A stretch of 64,000 nucleotides of DNA from CATQGW01 sp965262235 (GCA_965262235.1 OZ253504.1:2108001-2172000); one strand, 5' to 3'. Shown: positions 37,089 to 45,964, numbered from the stretch's first letter. Numbers and translations: made by a program. The notes: generated by a model not told the origin, from the letters alone.

Positions 37089-38027
37089 TCAGTCGAAGGC
37101 CGCGAGCACTTCGCTATCGAATTGCTCGTAGAGCCGTGGGTTATTCGGGATCGCCTCAAACACGAATCCGGCGATCCCGATCGCCTCGTAGGCCTCGAAC
37201 GTCGCGATCAGGTGCTCGGGCGGGCCGATCGGCAAACGCGCCTTCTGCTCGTCGGTCATGCCCTCGCCGTGGATCTCGCGTAGGCGCTCGATCTTGGGCT
37301 GCTCAACGACCAGCGCGGGGCGCATCACGGTCGTCAGTGTGATCTCGGCCGGGTCGCGGCCGGCGTCCTCGCAGTGGCGATGGATCACGCCGATCAGCCG
37401 CTCGACCTCTTCCGGCGTGCCGCGCACGTTGCAGATGTCGCCGTAGCGGGCCAGCGTGCGCAGGGTGCGGCGCTCGCCGTTGCCGCCGAGCATGATCTCG
37501 ATCGCGCCGCCCTCGTGGTGGGGATGCACGCGCGGTGCGAACGGCGCGTGGTCCAGCTTGTAGTGCTCGCCGTTGAAGTCAACCGGGCCCTGGGAGCGGA
37601 ACAGCGAGCGAATCAGCTGTACGGCCTCCTCGAGGCGGTCGGAGCGTTCCCGCACGGACGGGAATTCCCAGCCGTAGGCGGCGTGCTCGCGCTCGTGCCA
37701 GGCGGCGCCGATCCCGAGGATCGCGCGGCCCCTGGTGTTGTGGTCGAGCGTGGCGGTCATCTTCGCGACGAGGCCGGGATTGCGATAGGTGACGCCGCTG
37801 ACCAGCGTGCCCAGCATCAGCGTCTCGGTCGCCTCACCGATCGCGGCCAGTGTCATCCAGCCCTCGAGCGAGTCGCCCGTCTCGTCCATGAAGACCAACG
37901 GTGGGACGAAGTGGTCGTACGTCCAGGCGCTGCTCCAGCGCGTTGCGTCCATCGTCTGCGCGACATCGCGCATCAGCGACCAGTCGGTCTGGTTGCCGGG
38001 AATCTGTGCACCGAAACTCAATCGCAT
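37089..38027 (-). CDS. LLM-class F420-dependent oxidoreductase
   Basis: 312-residue luciferase-like protein. Seen: SFGAQIPGNQTDWSLM at the N-terminus, WTYDHFVPP near residue 36, AILGIGAAWHEREHAAYGWEFP near 103, and IEIMLGGNGERRTLRTLARYGD near 176. The layout is close to the product of 7015-7965. SD GAGGAG precedes ATG 38027. Followed by an enoyl-CoA hydratase gene upstream on the same strand (30 bases), so they may share a transcript and a pathway. Substrate unknown. Confidence 0.85.
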   Translation of the reverse strand: MRLSFGAQIPGNQTDWSLMRDVAQTMDATRWSSAWTYDHFVPPLVFMDETGDSLEGWMTLAAIGEATETLMLGTLVSGVTYRNPGLVAKMTATLDHNTRGRAILGIGAAWHEREHAAYGWEFPSVRERSDRLEEAVQLIRSLFRSQGPVDFNGEHYKLDHAPFAPRVHPHHEGGAIEIMLGGNGERRTLRTLARYGDICNVRGTPEEVERLIGVIHRHCEDAGRDPAEITLTTVMRPALVVEQPKIERLREIHGEGMTDEQKARLPIGPPEHLIATFEAYEAIGIAGFVFEAIPNNPRLYEQFDSEVLAAFD

Positions 38028-38057
38028 TGGGGGTCTCCTCGGGCTGCTGGTCGCGGC

Positions 38058-38849
38058 TCAGGCGCCGCGATAGATCGGTTCGCGCTTCTCGGCGAAGGCT
38101 CGGGGGCCCTCGGCGAAATCTTCGGTTCGGCGGACGTGCTGGGAAAGCAGCGATTCGAGTCGCATGCCTTCCTCAATCGGCATCGAGAGCCCGCGCACGG
38201 CGGCCTCCTTGATCGCCCGCTGCGTCAGCGGCGCGCCGGCGACGAAGCGCTCGGCGACTGATCGTGCCTCGTCCATCACCGTCTCGTGCGGCACGACGCG
38301 GTTGATCAGCCCGCACTCGCGGGCGCGCTCGGCGTCGAAGTGCTCGCCCATCAGCAACAGCTCCATCGCGATCGCCCAGGGCAGCTGGCGGGTCAGCCGC
38401 TGGGTCGCGCCGAGCGTCGGCAGGATGCCGCGCCGCACCTCGGGCAGGCCGAACTCAGCGCGCTCGGAGGCGATCCGGATGTCGCAGGCGCTCAGCAGCG
38501 TCAGGCCCGCGCCGAGGCAGTAGCCGTTGACGGCCGCGATCATCGGCTTCCAGATCTGCACACCGTCGTCGATCGCGCTGCGGGCGCCAGGCTGGAAGGT
38601 CTGCCAGGCGCCCTCGTCGGCGCGTCGCGGGATCGATTTCTTGAGGTCGGCGCCGGCGCAGAAGGCGCGGTCGCCAGCGCCGGTGACGATCGCAGTCCAG
38701 ATCTCAGGGTTGTCGCGGACCTCGGCCCAGACCTCCGCCAGCGCGGCGATGGTCTCGGGGTCGAGCGCGTTCATGGCCTCGGGACGATTGATCGTGACGG
38801 TCGCGATCCGGTCGGTGAGATCGAACGTGACCGTGGGCCCACCCGGCAT
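38058..38849 (-). CDS. Enoyl-CoA hydratase/isomerase family protein
   Basis: 263 residues, crotonase fold. The CoA-binding and oxyanion segments are AFCAGADLKKS near residue 61 and NGYCLGAGLTLLSACDIRIAS near 110; ARECGLINRVVP near 178 follows. The catalytic Glu of hydratases (after GG in the oxyanion region) appears as LPEVRRGILPTLGATQR near residue 140, compatible with an active enzyme. SD GAGAGG precedes ATG 38849. Divergent from a second crotonase gene at 38945. Likely hydrates enoyl-CoA in fatty or amino acid oxidation. Confidence 0.87.
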   Translation of the reverse strand: MPGGPTVTFDLTDRIATVTINRPEAMNALDPETIAALAEVWAEVRDNPEIWTAIVTGAGDRAFCAGADLKKSIPRRADEGAWQTFQPGARSAIDDGVQIWKPMIAAVNGYCLGAGLTLLSACDIRIASERAEFGLPEVRRGILPTLGATQRLTRQLPWAIAMELLLMGEHFDAERARECGLINRVVPHETVMDEARSVAERFVAGAPLTQRAIKEAAVRGLSMPIEEGMRLESLLSQHVRRTEDFAEGPRAFAEKREPIYRGA

Positions 38850-38944
38850 GGCAGCCTCTCGTCGAGGTTTTCGCGAGGATAGCAGGGGCCGTCCCTATAC
38901 TCGGGGGCAGTTCGACCCTTCGATTCCCCGACACTGGAGCCAGC

Positions 38945-39865
38945 ATGAGTTACGACTTCGTCCTCTACGAAACCAACGCGCGCGTCGCCACGATCACGCT
39001 CAACCGCCCCGAGAAGCTCAATGCGCTCTCGAACGAGCTGCGCGGCGAGATGTTCCACGCGATGAAGACCGCCGAAGCCGACAGCGCGATCGGCGTGGTG
39101 GTGGTCAAGGGCGCCGGGCGGGCGTTCTCGGCCGGCTACGACCTGCAGCCGTCGCCCTCCGAGAGCGGCTTCGTCAACGAGTGGACGCATCTGCCCGACA
39201 CCGGCACGACGCACCCGCAGCACTACGACTGGTCGCGCCACGCGGTGATGGGCAACTTTGTGATCTGGGAGCTGGCCAAGCCGGTGATCGCGCAGGTGCA
39301 CGGCTACTGCCTGGCCGGCGCAACCGAGCTGGCCTCGGCCTGCGACCTGCGGATCATCGCCGAGGACTGCCAGGTCGGCTACCCGCCGGTCCGCGCGATG
39401 GGCACCATGGACGCGATGTGGGCCCCGTGGCACCTGCCGCAGGCCAAGGCGCGCGAGTTCGCCTACCTCGGCGATCCCCACACCGGGGCCGACATGTACC
39501 GCTGGGGCTGGGCCAACTACGCCCTGCCGGCCGACGACCTGGACGACTTCACCCAGGAGTTCGCGGCGCGGATGGGCCACATCGACAATCATCTGCTGAT
39601 GTACTCGAAGCGCGCCGTCAACCGCGCCTACGAGATTCAGGGCTACAAGACGGCGATGATCTCGGGCACCGATGTCGAGGCGATGAGCAAGCACCGGCCC
39701 GAGGCCGGCGAGTGGCGCCGGCACGTGGCAGAGGACGGTCTCAAGGGCGCGCTCGAGTGGCGCGACGGCCCGTTCCGCGACTTCCGCGGCGCCCGCGCCA
39801 ATGCTCCTCACGACCGCGCGCTCGCGAGCGGCTCGGCGGCGCCGTCGAAGCCCAGCTGGGATTAG
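38945..39865 (+). CDS. Enoyl-CoA hydratase/isomerase family protein
   Basis: 306 residues, crotonase fold, diverged from the 38058-38849 gene. Seen: TITLNRPEKLNALS, the CoA site AFSAGYDLQPS near residue 60 (Ala-Gly-x-Asp kept), a region QVHGYCLAGATELASACDLRI near 117 and YPPVRAMGTMDAMWAPW near 147. The usual catalytic acidic residues are not obvious in that last block, so the reaction may differ. An Ala-rich C-terminal tail follows. SD GGAG precedes ATG 38945; TATACT lies upstream. Its stop overlaps the convergent AI-2E gene by 4 bases. Confidence 0.84.
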   Translation: MSYDFVLYETNARVATITLNRPEKLNALSNELRGEMFHAMKTAEADSAIGVVVVKGAGRAFSAGYDLQPSPSESGFVNEWTHLPDTGTTHPQHYDWSRHAVMGNFVIWELAKPVIAQVHGYCLAGATELASACDLRIIAEDCQVGYPPVRAMGTMDAMWAPWHLPQAKAREFAYLGDPHTGADMYRWGWANYALPADDLDDFTQEFAARMGHIDNHLLMYSKRAVNRAYEIQGYKTAMISGTDVEAMSKHRPEAGEWRRHVAEDGLKGALEWRDGPFRDFRGARANAPHDRALASGSAAPSKPSWD

Positions 39866-40995
39866 TCGGGAGCCAGCGGCTCAGACGGCCCGGCCGGTTC
39901 TGTCGGCATTGACGTCGATGTCGCCGTCACGGCGCTGGCGCGCCGTCGGCGGCCGTCCGCTGGCCGCGTGGTGTAGTAGTCGACCAGCACCATCGCGATG
40001 GCGGTGATCGGCACCGCCACGAACGCGCCGAGGATGCCCCAGAGCGTCGCGCCGATCCCCACCGCGACGAGGACTACGGCGGGATGCAGCGAGACGGCGC
40101 GGCCGACGATCATCGGCGCGAGCACGTTGCCCTCGAGCTGCTGAACGGCCAATACCAGGATGCCGACGCCGATCGCGGGGCCGAGGCCTTCCGAGGCGAG
40201 CGCCACGAGGATCGCCGCGACGCCCGCCAGGATCGCGCCGACGATTGGGATAAAGGCGCCGAAGAAGGTGAGCACGGCGAGCGGTAGGGCGAACGGCACG
40301 CCGATGATCGCCAGCCCGATGCCGATCAGCACGGCGTCGACGAAGGCGACCGCCGCGATGCCCCGGAAGTAGCCGCCCAGCGTCGTCCAGACCGCGTTGC
40401 TGATCGCGAGAAAGTCGCGTCGTTGGTCGTGGCCCAGACGTCGCGCGATCGCCCGCTGCATCCGTTCGGCGTCTTTCACGATCATGAAGAGCAGCACGAC
40501 CAATAGCACGGCGCCGGCCACGACTTCGGCGAGCACGACCACGCCGCTGAAGAGGCCGCCGGCGAGCGTGCCGGCGTTGCCTCGGGCGCGATCGATTACG
40601 TCGTTGACGGCGTTATCGATGGTCTCATCGGGTACGCCGAGCGCGTCGGCGACGCCGGCGCCGAGCTTCTCGAAGCCCTCCTCGATGTCGAAGTTGATCT
40701 CGTGAAAGTCCTCCACGATCGTGGCGGCGACCCCGGCCGCGACGCCGGCGAGCAGCAGCGCCGCCCCGCCGACGACCACGATGGTGGCCAGCGTGTTCGA
40801 GAGGCGGCGATGGCGCAGCCAGCGCTTGGCCGGCAGCAACGCGGTGGCGAGGATGATCGCGGCGAGTACGGGCAGGAAGATCAGCCGCAGCCGCGCCGCC
40901 GCGAGGCCAAGCAGAATCAGAAAGGCGGCCACGATCAACAGGCGCGCCGACAGCTCGGAGAGGCCGCGCAGCCAGTTTGGCGATGTCGGCGTCAT
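39862..40995 (-). CDS. AI-2E family transporter (putative permease)
   Basis: 377 residues, about eight hydrophobic segments. Family blocks: LIFLPVLAAIILATALLPAKRWL near residue 33, LLFMIVKDAERMQRAI near 168, FFGAFIPIVGAILAGVAA near 244, and NVLAPMIVGRAVSLHPAVVL near 290. Members export quorum-signal molecules or act as Na+/H+ antiporters; no specific substrate can be assigned. The C-terminal tail is Arg/Pro-rich and cytoplasmic. ATG 40995 overlaps the stop of the small Cys protein gene by 4 bases. Confidence 0.83.
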   Translation of the reverse strand: MTPTSPNWLRGLSELSARLLIVAAFLILLGLAAARLRLIFLPVLAAIILATALLPAKRWLRHRRLSNTLATIVVVGGAALLLAGVAAGVAATIVEDFHEINFDIEEGFEKLGAGVADALGVPDETIDNAVNDVIDRARGNAGTLAGGLFSGVVVLAEVVAGAVLLVVLLFMIVKDAERMQRAIARRLGHDQRRDFLAISNAVWTTLGGYFRGIAAVAFVDAVLIGIGLAIIGVPFALPLAVLTFFGAFIPIVGAILAGVAAILVALASEGLGPAIGVGILVLAVQQLEGNVLAPMIVGRAVSLHPAVVLVAVGIGATLWGILGAFVAVPITAIAMVLVDYYTTRPADGRRRRASAVTATSTSMPTEPAGPSEPLAPD

Positions 40996-41207
40996 GCTTG
41001 CTCGCTCCGCGCCTCGTAGCCGGCACAGGATCTGACTGGAAGCGGAGGGTACTTGGGGAAGCGCGAGTCGAGCCGATGGCGGCCGCAGAGCAGAAACGCG
41101 CTGCCGCGGCGGTTGGCGACGCTGCGCGCCCAGACGCAGGTGTTACACAGGCCACGCTGCGCCCGCTCGGCGCGGTCGCGAATCGATTGATCGGGCGATT
41201 TCGACAC
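40992..41207 (-). CDS. Small Cys-rich protein (possible zinc ribbon), conserved type
   Basis: 71 residues starting at GTG 41207. Four Cys are placed as LCNTCVWAR, FLLCGRH and PVRSCAGYE, with a conserved-looking block FPKYPPLPV. I have the impression that similar 60-80-residue proteins occur in Chloroflexota and Actinobacteria next to unrelated genes, but I cannot confirm this here. The CxxC...C...C spacing would suit a zinc site. The GTG follows directly on AGGA, too close for a normal ribosome site. Coupled to the AI-2E transporter by a 4-base overlap. Function unknown. Confidence 0.6.
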   Translation of the reverse strand: MSKSPDQSIRDRAERAQRGLCNTCVWARSVANRRGSAFLLCGRHRLDSRFPKYPPLPVRSCAGYEARSEQA

Positions 41208-41261
41208 TCCTAAGCTCTAGCATCATCAGCGGGCGCCGGCCGGCGCGTCGATGGGAGTCGT

Positions 41262-42020
41262 ATGCGTCTGACCGTGCTCGGATCAGGCGCGGCGTGTCCG
41301 CCCGCCGGCGGCATCTGCTCTGCTTATCTGATCGAAGTGCGCGGCGTCTGCATCCTGCTCGATTGCGGCCACGGCGCGGCGGGCGCGTTGCTTGAGCATC
41401 GGCCCGACGCCGACATTGACCACATCATCATCTCGCACATGCACGCCGACCACTTCATCGACGTGCTGCCGCTGCGCTTCCGGCTGACGCGTGAGATGAC
41501 CGGCCTGCGCGACCGCCGCGTGCAGCTGCACTTACCACCCGGCGGGATCGCCGCCTTCGCCGATGTGCTGCGGGCGGTGTGTTTCCCGGCTGATTTCCTC
41601 TCCAACACGTTCCAGGTCTGCGAATACGCAGCCGGCTCGACAGTGGCGTTGGGCGACGGCGTGACCGCGATGTTCGCCGAGGGGCTGCACTACATCCCCA
41701 GTCACGCGGTGCGAATCGATGGCGAGCGTTCGCTCGTGTACACCGGCGACACCGCCCCGACTGCGGAGGTCGTGGAGCTCGCGCGCGGGGCCGACATTCT
41801 GCTCAGTGAAGCGACGTTGGACGAGCCCGAAGCCGGCCCGGAGCGCGGTCATCTGACGGCTGCTCAGGCGGCGGAGCTGGCCCGTGCCGCCGGGGTGGAG
41901 CGCCTGATTCTGACGCACTTCTGGTTCGACACGGATCGCGCCGCGGCGTGCGCTGCGGCGCGCGCCGAGTTTGCAGGTACGGTCGCAGCCGCGTATGACG
42001 GAATGCAGGTCGAGTTTTAG
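41262..42020 (+). CDS. MBL-fold metallohydrolase, ribonuclease Z-like
   Basis: 252 residues, metallo-beta-lactamase fold. Metal motif SHMHADHFID near residue 49, second His in GLHYIPSHAV near 141, bridging Asp in LVYTGDTAPT near 161, and the last His in LTHFWFD near residue 224. The domain order resembles RNase Z/cAMP phosphodiesterase-type beta-CASP-less hydrolases. No exosite insertion typical of tRNA-processing RNase Z is seen, so the substrate is open. SD GGGAG precedes ATG 41262. It precedes the hmu operon by 38 bases. Confidence 0.82.
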   Translation: MRLTVLGSGAACPPAGGICSAYLIEVRGVCILLDCGHGAAGALLEHRPDADIDHIIISHMHADHFIDVLPLRFRLTREMTGLRDRRVQLHLPPGGIAAFADVLRAVCFPADFLSNTFQVCEYAAGSTVALGDGVTAMFAEGLHYIPSHAVRIDGERSLVYTGDTAPTAEVVELARGADILLSEATLDEPEAGPERGHLTAAQAAELARAAGVERLILTHFWFDTDRAAACAAARAEFAGTVAAAYDGMQVEF

Positions 42021-42058
42021 GCGCCCAGCGGGACGCGACCAGTGCAGGAGCGTCCGAC

Positions 42059-43240
42059 GTGACGATTCGCAAGCTCTGGAGCGTGCTCGCGGCGGTCGCG
42101 TTCGGACTGCTGATCGCCGCGCTCACAGCGTGCTCCTCGAGCGATCCTCAACCCGCCGCACCGCCCGCTGTGCAGCAAGCCTCACAGTCCCAGCAGACCC
42201 AACCAGCGCCGGTCGAGCAACAGTCCGGCGCCGAGCAGCCCGGAGCGGCCGATCAGGACGCGGCGCAGCAGGACGCCACGCAGACCGAGCCGCGGCGGTC
42301 GGCGCAGCAGGCCGAGCCACGGGCGAGCCAGGCGGATTCGCAACAGGCTCAGCAGGCAGAGGTTCAGGCACAGGCACAAGAGGGGGCTGACGCTCAACAG
42401 GCTCAACAGTCGGCGCCTCCCGCGAGCGACTTCGCCGAGGGCCTGCGGATCGTCTCGCTGTTCGGCGACCTCACCGAGATCATCTACGAGCTGGGCGCGG
42501 GCCATCTGGTGGTGGGACGCGACGCCAGCTCGATCTACCCGCCCGAGGCCGAGCTGCTGCCCAACCTCGGGTTCACGCAGGCGCTCTCGGCCGAGGGCGT
42601 GCTCGCGCTCGAGCCCACGCTCGTGATCGGCAACCAGACCGCGGGGCCATCCGACGTGCTCGAGCAGATCCGCGACGCCGGGGTTGAAGTAGTGATCATC
42701 GACAGCCCCTCGACCTTCGACGCGATGGGCCTGAAGATTCGCGCGGTTGGCGTCGCGCTAGGCATCGAGGAGCGCGCCGAAGCGTTCGCTGCAGCGGCCG
42801 AAGCCCGGCTCGACGCGGTGCTCGCGGACGTGGCGGCGCGCAATCCGGAGGGCGATGCGCGGCCTTCGGTACTCTTTATCTACGTGCGTCGCGGCGGTCT
42901 GCAGCTGGTCGCGGGCGAAGGCTCGGCGGCCGCCACGATCATCGAAGCGGCGGGCGGCACTGATGCCGGGACGGCCGCGGGCGTGGTCGGGTTTGTGCCA
43001 CTCACGCCCGAGGCCGTCGTGGCGGCCGATCCGGAGGTCATTCTGGTGATGGATCGGGGCCTCGCGGCGATCGGCGGCGTGCCCGGGTTGCTGGAGATTC
43101 CCGGCGTCGCGCTGACCCAGGCGGGGCGCAACCAGCGATTCGTCTCAATGGAGGACCTGTATCTGCTCGGCTTCGGCCCGCGCTTGCCCGATGCGCTGCA
43201 CGACCTCGCAGCGCAGCTTCGCGCCGCGATGGAGGAGTAA
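42059..43240 (+). CDS. hmuT: Haem ABC transporter substrate-binding lipoprotein
   Basis: 393 residues, starting at GTG 42059 after AGGAG. Lipobox LTACSSS is near residue 20, followed by a long Gln/Ala-rich tether to about residue 122. The helical-backbone binding domain opens with RIVSLFGDLTEIIYELGAG and continues with SAEGVLALEPTLVIG and LYLLGFGPR, patterns of HmuT-type haem binders rather than BtuF. The spacer of only 38 bases to the preceding gene leaves no room for a cobalamin riboswitch. First gene of hmuTUV. Confidence 0.83.
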   Translation: MTIRKLWSVLAAVAFGLLIAALTACSSSDPQPAAPPAVQQASQSQQTQPAPVEQQSGAEQPGAADQDAAQQDATQTEPRRSAQQAEPRASQADSQQAQQAEVQAQAQEGADAQQAQQSAPPASDFAEGLRIVSLFGDLTEIIYELGAGHLVVGRDASSIYPPEAELLPNLGFTQALSAEGVLALEPTLVIGNQTAGPSDVLEQIRDAGVEVVIIDSPSTFDAMGLKIRAVGVALGIEERAEAFAAAAEARLDAVLADVAARNPEGDARPSVLFIYVRRGGLQLVAGEGSAAATIIEAAGGTDAGTAAGVVGFVPLTPEAVVAADPEVILVMDRGLAAIGGVPGLLEIPGVALTQAGRNQRFVSMEDLYLLGFGPRLPDALHDLAAQLRAAMEE

Positions 43241-43266
43241 CGATCGCCTCGCGACCACTCACTCAG

Positions 43267-44349
43267 ATGCTGGAGCGGCGCGCGCAGGCCGTCGCGGCCG
43301 CCTCAGCGCCGCCCACGCTCGTGCGGGCGAAGTCGCCGCTCGGCTGGGCCGTGCTGATCGGCGGCGTGGTCGCGCTGTTGGTCGCCAACCTCTCGATCGG
43401 CGCGTTCGACATTGGCGCGGGCACGATCGTCGAGGTGTTGCTCTACAAGCTCGGGATCATCGCTCGCGGCGATTTCACGATCGCCGAGGAATCGGTGATC
43501 TCGGTGATCCGCCTGCCGCGCACGCTGATGGCGGCGGCCGTCGGCGCCGGGCTGGGCATCTCGGGGGCGGCGCTGCAGGGCCTGTTCCGCAACCCGCTGG
43601 CCGAGCCGAGTCTGATCGGTGTCTCGAGCGGGGCCGCGTTCGCGGCGGCTCTGGTGCTGGTGCTCGGCCTGAGCGGGGCGTTCGCGCTGCCCATGGGGGC
43701 ATTTGCCGGGGGGCTGTTCGTTTCGCTGCTGATCTACGCCTTCGCGCGTCGCGGCGGCCGCACGCAGATGGCCACGATGCTGCTGGCCGGGATCGCGATC
43801 AACGCCGCGCTCGGCGCCGCGATCAGCTTCCTCGTCTTTCTGGCCGACGACGCGGCGCTGCGTGACATCACCTTCTGGCTGCTCGGCAGCCTCTCCGGCT
43901 CCGTCTGGCGGCTGGTCGTGATCTGCGCGCCGCTGATCGTCGGCGCGACCTTCGTGCTGATGCGCTACGGGGCGGCGCTCAACCTGCTCAGCCTCGGCGA
44001 CGCCGAGGCGCGCCACATGGGCCTGCGGGTGGAGCGCTCGCAGTTCGTGATCGTTACCGCGGCTGCACTGGCCACTGGGGCTGGAGTGGCGGTGGCGGGT
44101 ATCGTGGGGTTCGTGGGGCTGGCTGCGCCGCACATCGTGCGACTTGTGGTCGGGCCCGATCATCGCCGCCTGTTGCCGGCCAGCGCGTTGGCCGGCGCGA
44201 TCCTGGTGCTCGGCGCCGACATGTTCGCCCGGACGGTGGTCGCGCCCGCCGAGATGCCCGTGGGAATCGTGACCGCCGTGATCGGAACTCCGATTTTCCT
44301 GCTGCTGATCGACCGCTCGCGGCGTCGACTTGAGCAGCCTGGCTGGTAG
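43267..44349 (+). CDS. hmuU: Haem ABC transporter permease (FecCD family)
   Basis: 360 residues from ATG 43267, FecCD-type permease with about ten helices. Family segments: RLPRTLMAAAVGAGLGISGAALQG near residue 80, RNPLAEPSLIGVSSGAAF near 106, LLAGIAINAALG near 173, and GFVGLAAPHIVRLVVGPDHR near 281. ATG 43267 has no ribosome site, whereas GGAGG at 43231-43235 lies 7 nt before an in-frame ATC at 43243 that would add 8 residues. Placed between hmuT and hmuV, and coupled to both by short gaps. Ligand by context: haem. Confidence 0.87.
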   Translation: MLERRAQAVAAASAPPTLVRAKSPLGWAVLIGGVVALLVANLSIGAFDIGAGTIVEVLLYKLGIIARGDFTIAEESVISVIRLPRTLMAAAVGAGLGISGAALQGLFRNPLAEPSLIGVSSGAAFAAALVLVLGLSGAFALPMGAFAGGLFVSLLIYAFARRGGRTQMATMLLAGIAINAALGAAISFLVFLADDAALRDITFWLLGSLSGSVWRLVVICAPLIVGATFVLMRYGAALNLLSLGDAEARHMGLRVERSQFVIVTAAALATGAGVAVAGIVGFVGLAAPHIVRLVVGPDHRRLLPASALAGAILVLGADMFARTVVAPAEMPVGIVTAVIGTPIFLLLIDRSRRRLEQPGW

Positions 44350-44351
44350 CC

Positions 44352-45176
44352 ATGAGCGACATGCCTCGCCAACCGTCTCACCCGGCGCTGCGCGCCGACT
44401 CGGTCAGCTTCTCGATCGCTGGCGACGATCTGCTGCGCAACGTCAGCCTCGATATCAACGGCGGCGAGCTGGTCGCGGTCGTGGGACCGAACGGCGCGGG
44501 CAAGACGACGTTGCTGCGACTGCTCGCCGGAGACGCCGTGCCGAGCAGCGGCGAGCTCTACCTCGACGAGCGCCCGATCGGCGACTACAGCCCGCGCGAG
44601 CTCGCGCGGCGACGCGCGGTGATGCCGCAGAGCAGCTATCTGCCGTTCCTCTTCACCGCCCGCGAGGTCGTGCGCATGGGTCGTGCACCGTGGGAGGGCG
44701 AGCGCGGTGAGCGCGAGCATGGCGCCGAACTGGCCGATCGCGTGATGGGCCTGACCGACACGCGCGAATACGCGCCTCGCGCCTACCCCACGCTCTCAGG
44801 CGGCGAGCAGTCGCGCGTCACCCTGGCCCGCGTGCTGGCGCAGGAGACGCCGATTCTGGTCGTCGACGAACCGACCGCGCATCTCGACCCGCGTCACCAG
44901 CATCTGGTGCTCGACCTGCTGCACGAACTCGCGTCGGAGGGGGCGGCGATCATCGCTGTGCTGCACGACCTGAACCTGGCTGCGGCCTACGCCGATCGGG
45001 TGGCGCTGCTGCATCGCGGCGAGCTGGTTTGCTGCGCCCACCCCGACGAGGCGCTCGACCCTGCCGTGCTGAAGCCGGTGTTTGGCCTCGACTTCGTCTC
45101 ACAGCGCCATCCCGACGCCGATCGCCCGGTGCTGATCCCGCTGCCGCGGCACCTCGGCGCGCGGCGTCAGGATTGA
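44352..45176 (+). CDS. hmuV: Haem ABC transporter ATP-binding protein
   Basis: 274 residues. Walker A GPNGAGKTT near residue 42, signature LSGGEQSRVTLARVLA near 150, Walker B ILVVDEPTAHLDPRHQ near 173, and AVLHDLNLAAAYAD. ATG 44352 follows the hmuU stop by 2 bases. The haem-type FecE/HmuV group is indicated by the context of hmuT and hmuU. The RHPDADRPVLIPL tail is usual for the family. Last gene of the operon; about 150 bases separate it from sufR. Confidence 0.9.
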   Translation: MSDMPRQPSHPALRADSVSFSIAGDDLLRNVSLDINGGELVAVVGPNGAGKTTLLRLLAGDAVPSSGELYLDERPIGDYSPRELARRRAVMPQSSYLPFLFTAREVVRMGRAPWEGERGEREHGAELADRVMGLTDTREYAPRAYPTLSGGEQSRVTLARVLAQETPILVVDEPTAHLDPRHQHLVLDLLHELASEGAAIIAVLHDLNLAAAYADRVALLHRGELVCCAHPDEALDPAVLKPVFGLDFVSQRHPDADRPVLIPLPRHLGARRQD

Positions 45177-45278
45177 GCGCGGCGTGGAGCTTGTGGTGAG
45201 TCAGCGGCATGCGGTCGGCGGGTCGTCGGTGTGTCATGGGCGTCGCCCGCGGGCGATCGGCCCGACAAGGACGGTTTT

Positions 45279-45300
45279 TCACCAATGAAGGTGATAAACT
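45279..45300 (+). promoter_or_regulatory. suf promoter with dyad operator in the spacer
   Basis: A dyad TCACC (45279-45283), AATGAA, GGTGA (45290-45294) is directly followed by a -10-like TAAACT (45295-45300), so the dyad fills the usual 17-base spacer. The -35 side (CGGTTT) is weak. SufR itself is the first gene, so autorepression by [Fe-S]-SufR is the natural reading. No close match to published SufR sites is claimed. Confidence 0.55.
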
Positions 45301-45325
45301 CCTGAAACACAGTAGAGGCCATCCG

Positions 45326-45964
45326 ATGAGACCCCGCGATACCCGCTCCGTTCTGCTTCAGCACGTCGTCGAGATGGGCGGCGCAACCGTCGCCGCACTC
45401 AGCGCCGCCGTCGGCATCTCCGATGCCACGGTGCGCCGCCACCTCGAGCGGCTTGAGGCCGATGGATTGCTCGAGATCGAAGCGCTGCGACGCGGGCCCG
45501 GCCGGCCCTCCTACCTCTACCGCGCCACCGACATCGGCGTCAGCGCCGTGCGTGACCGCTCGGCGCTGCTGACTGAACGTCTGCTGGGCGAGATGATTCG
45601 CCTGCGCGTCCCGCCCGCGGCGCTCTCCAACGCGCTGGCCAATCAGGTCGCCGACTTGCACCGCGCCGAGGTGCACGAGGGTAGCCTTGAAGAGCGCGTC
45701 GGCGATGTCGTCAACGCGCTGCGGCCCGAAGGCATCCTCGACAGCTGGGAGCGCGAGGCGGATGGCATCCACCTGGTGAACAACGCCTGCCCGTATCTGG
45801 GCGCGGCGACCACAAACGCTTGCGTATGCGAGGCCGACCGCCTCGTGATCGAAAAGCTGCTCGGCGTCGAAGTCGAGCAGACCGGCCGCCTGGCCGGCGG
45901 CGACCCCGGCTGCGAGTACGTCGTGCCGCTGCACTTCGTCGAACCCGAACAGCAGGCGGTCTGA
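45326..45964 (+). CDS. sufR: SufR-like Fe-S-responsive transcriptional regulator
   Basis: 212 residues from ATG 45326, with AGAGG upstream; the open frame to the left has no start or homology support. The N-terminal winged helix-turn-helix ATVAALSAAVGISDATVRRHLERLEADGLLE is DeoR/ArsR-like. The C-terminal domain has Cys in NACPYLG near residue 154, ACVCE near 164-166 and PGCEY near 195, a spacing like the Fe-S ligands of SufR. Position ahead of sufC supports the call. It likely represses the operon when Fe-S clusters are sufficient. Confidence 0.83.
   Translation: MRPRDTRSVLLQHVVEMGGATVAALSAAVGISDATVRRHLERLEADGLLEIEALRRGPGRPSYLYRATDIGVSAVRDRSALLTERLLGEMIRLRVPPAALSNALANQVADLHRAEVHEGSLEERVGDVVNALRPEGILDSWEREADGIHLVNNACPYLGAATTNACVCEADRLVIEKLLGVEVEQTGRLAGGDPGCEYVVPLHFVEPEQQAV

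Noticed and set aside
42021..42058. Cobalamin riboswitch before the haem operon
   Set aside because: Only 38 bases are available and no riboswitch elements are seen; binding-protein motifs are haem-type.
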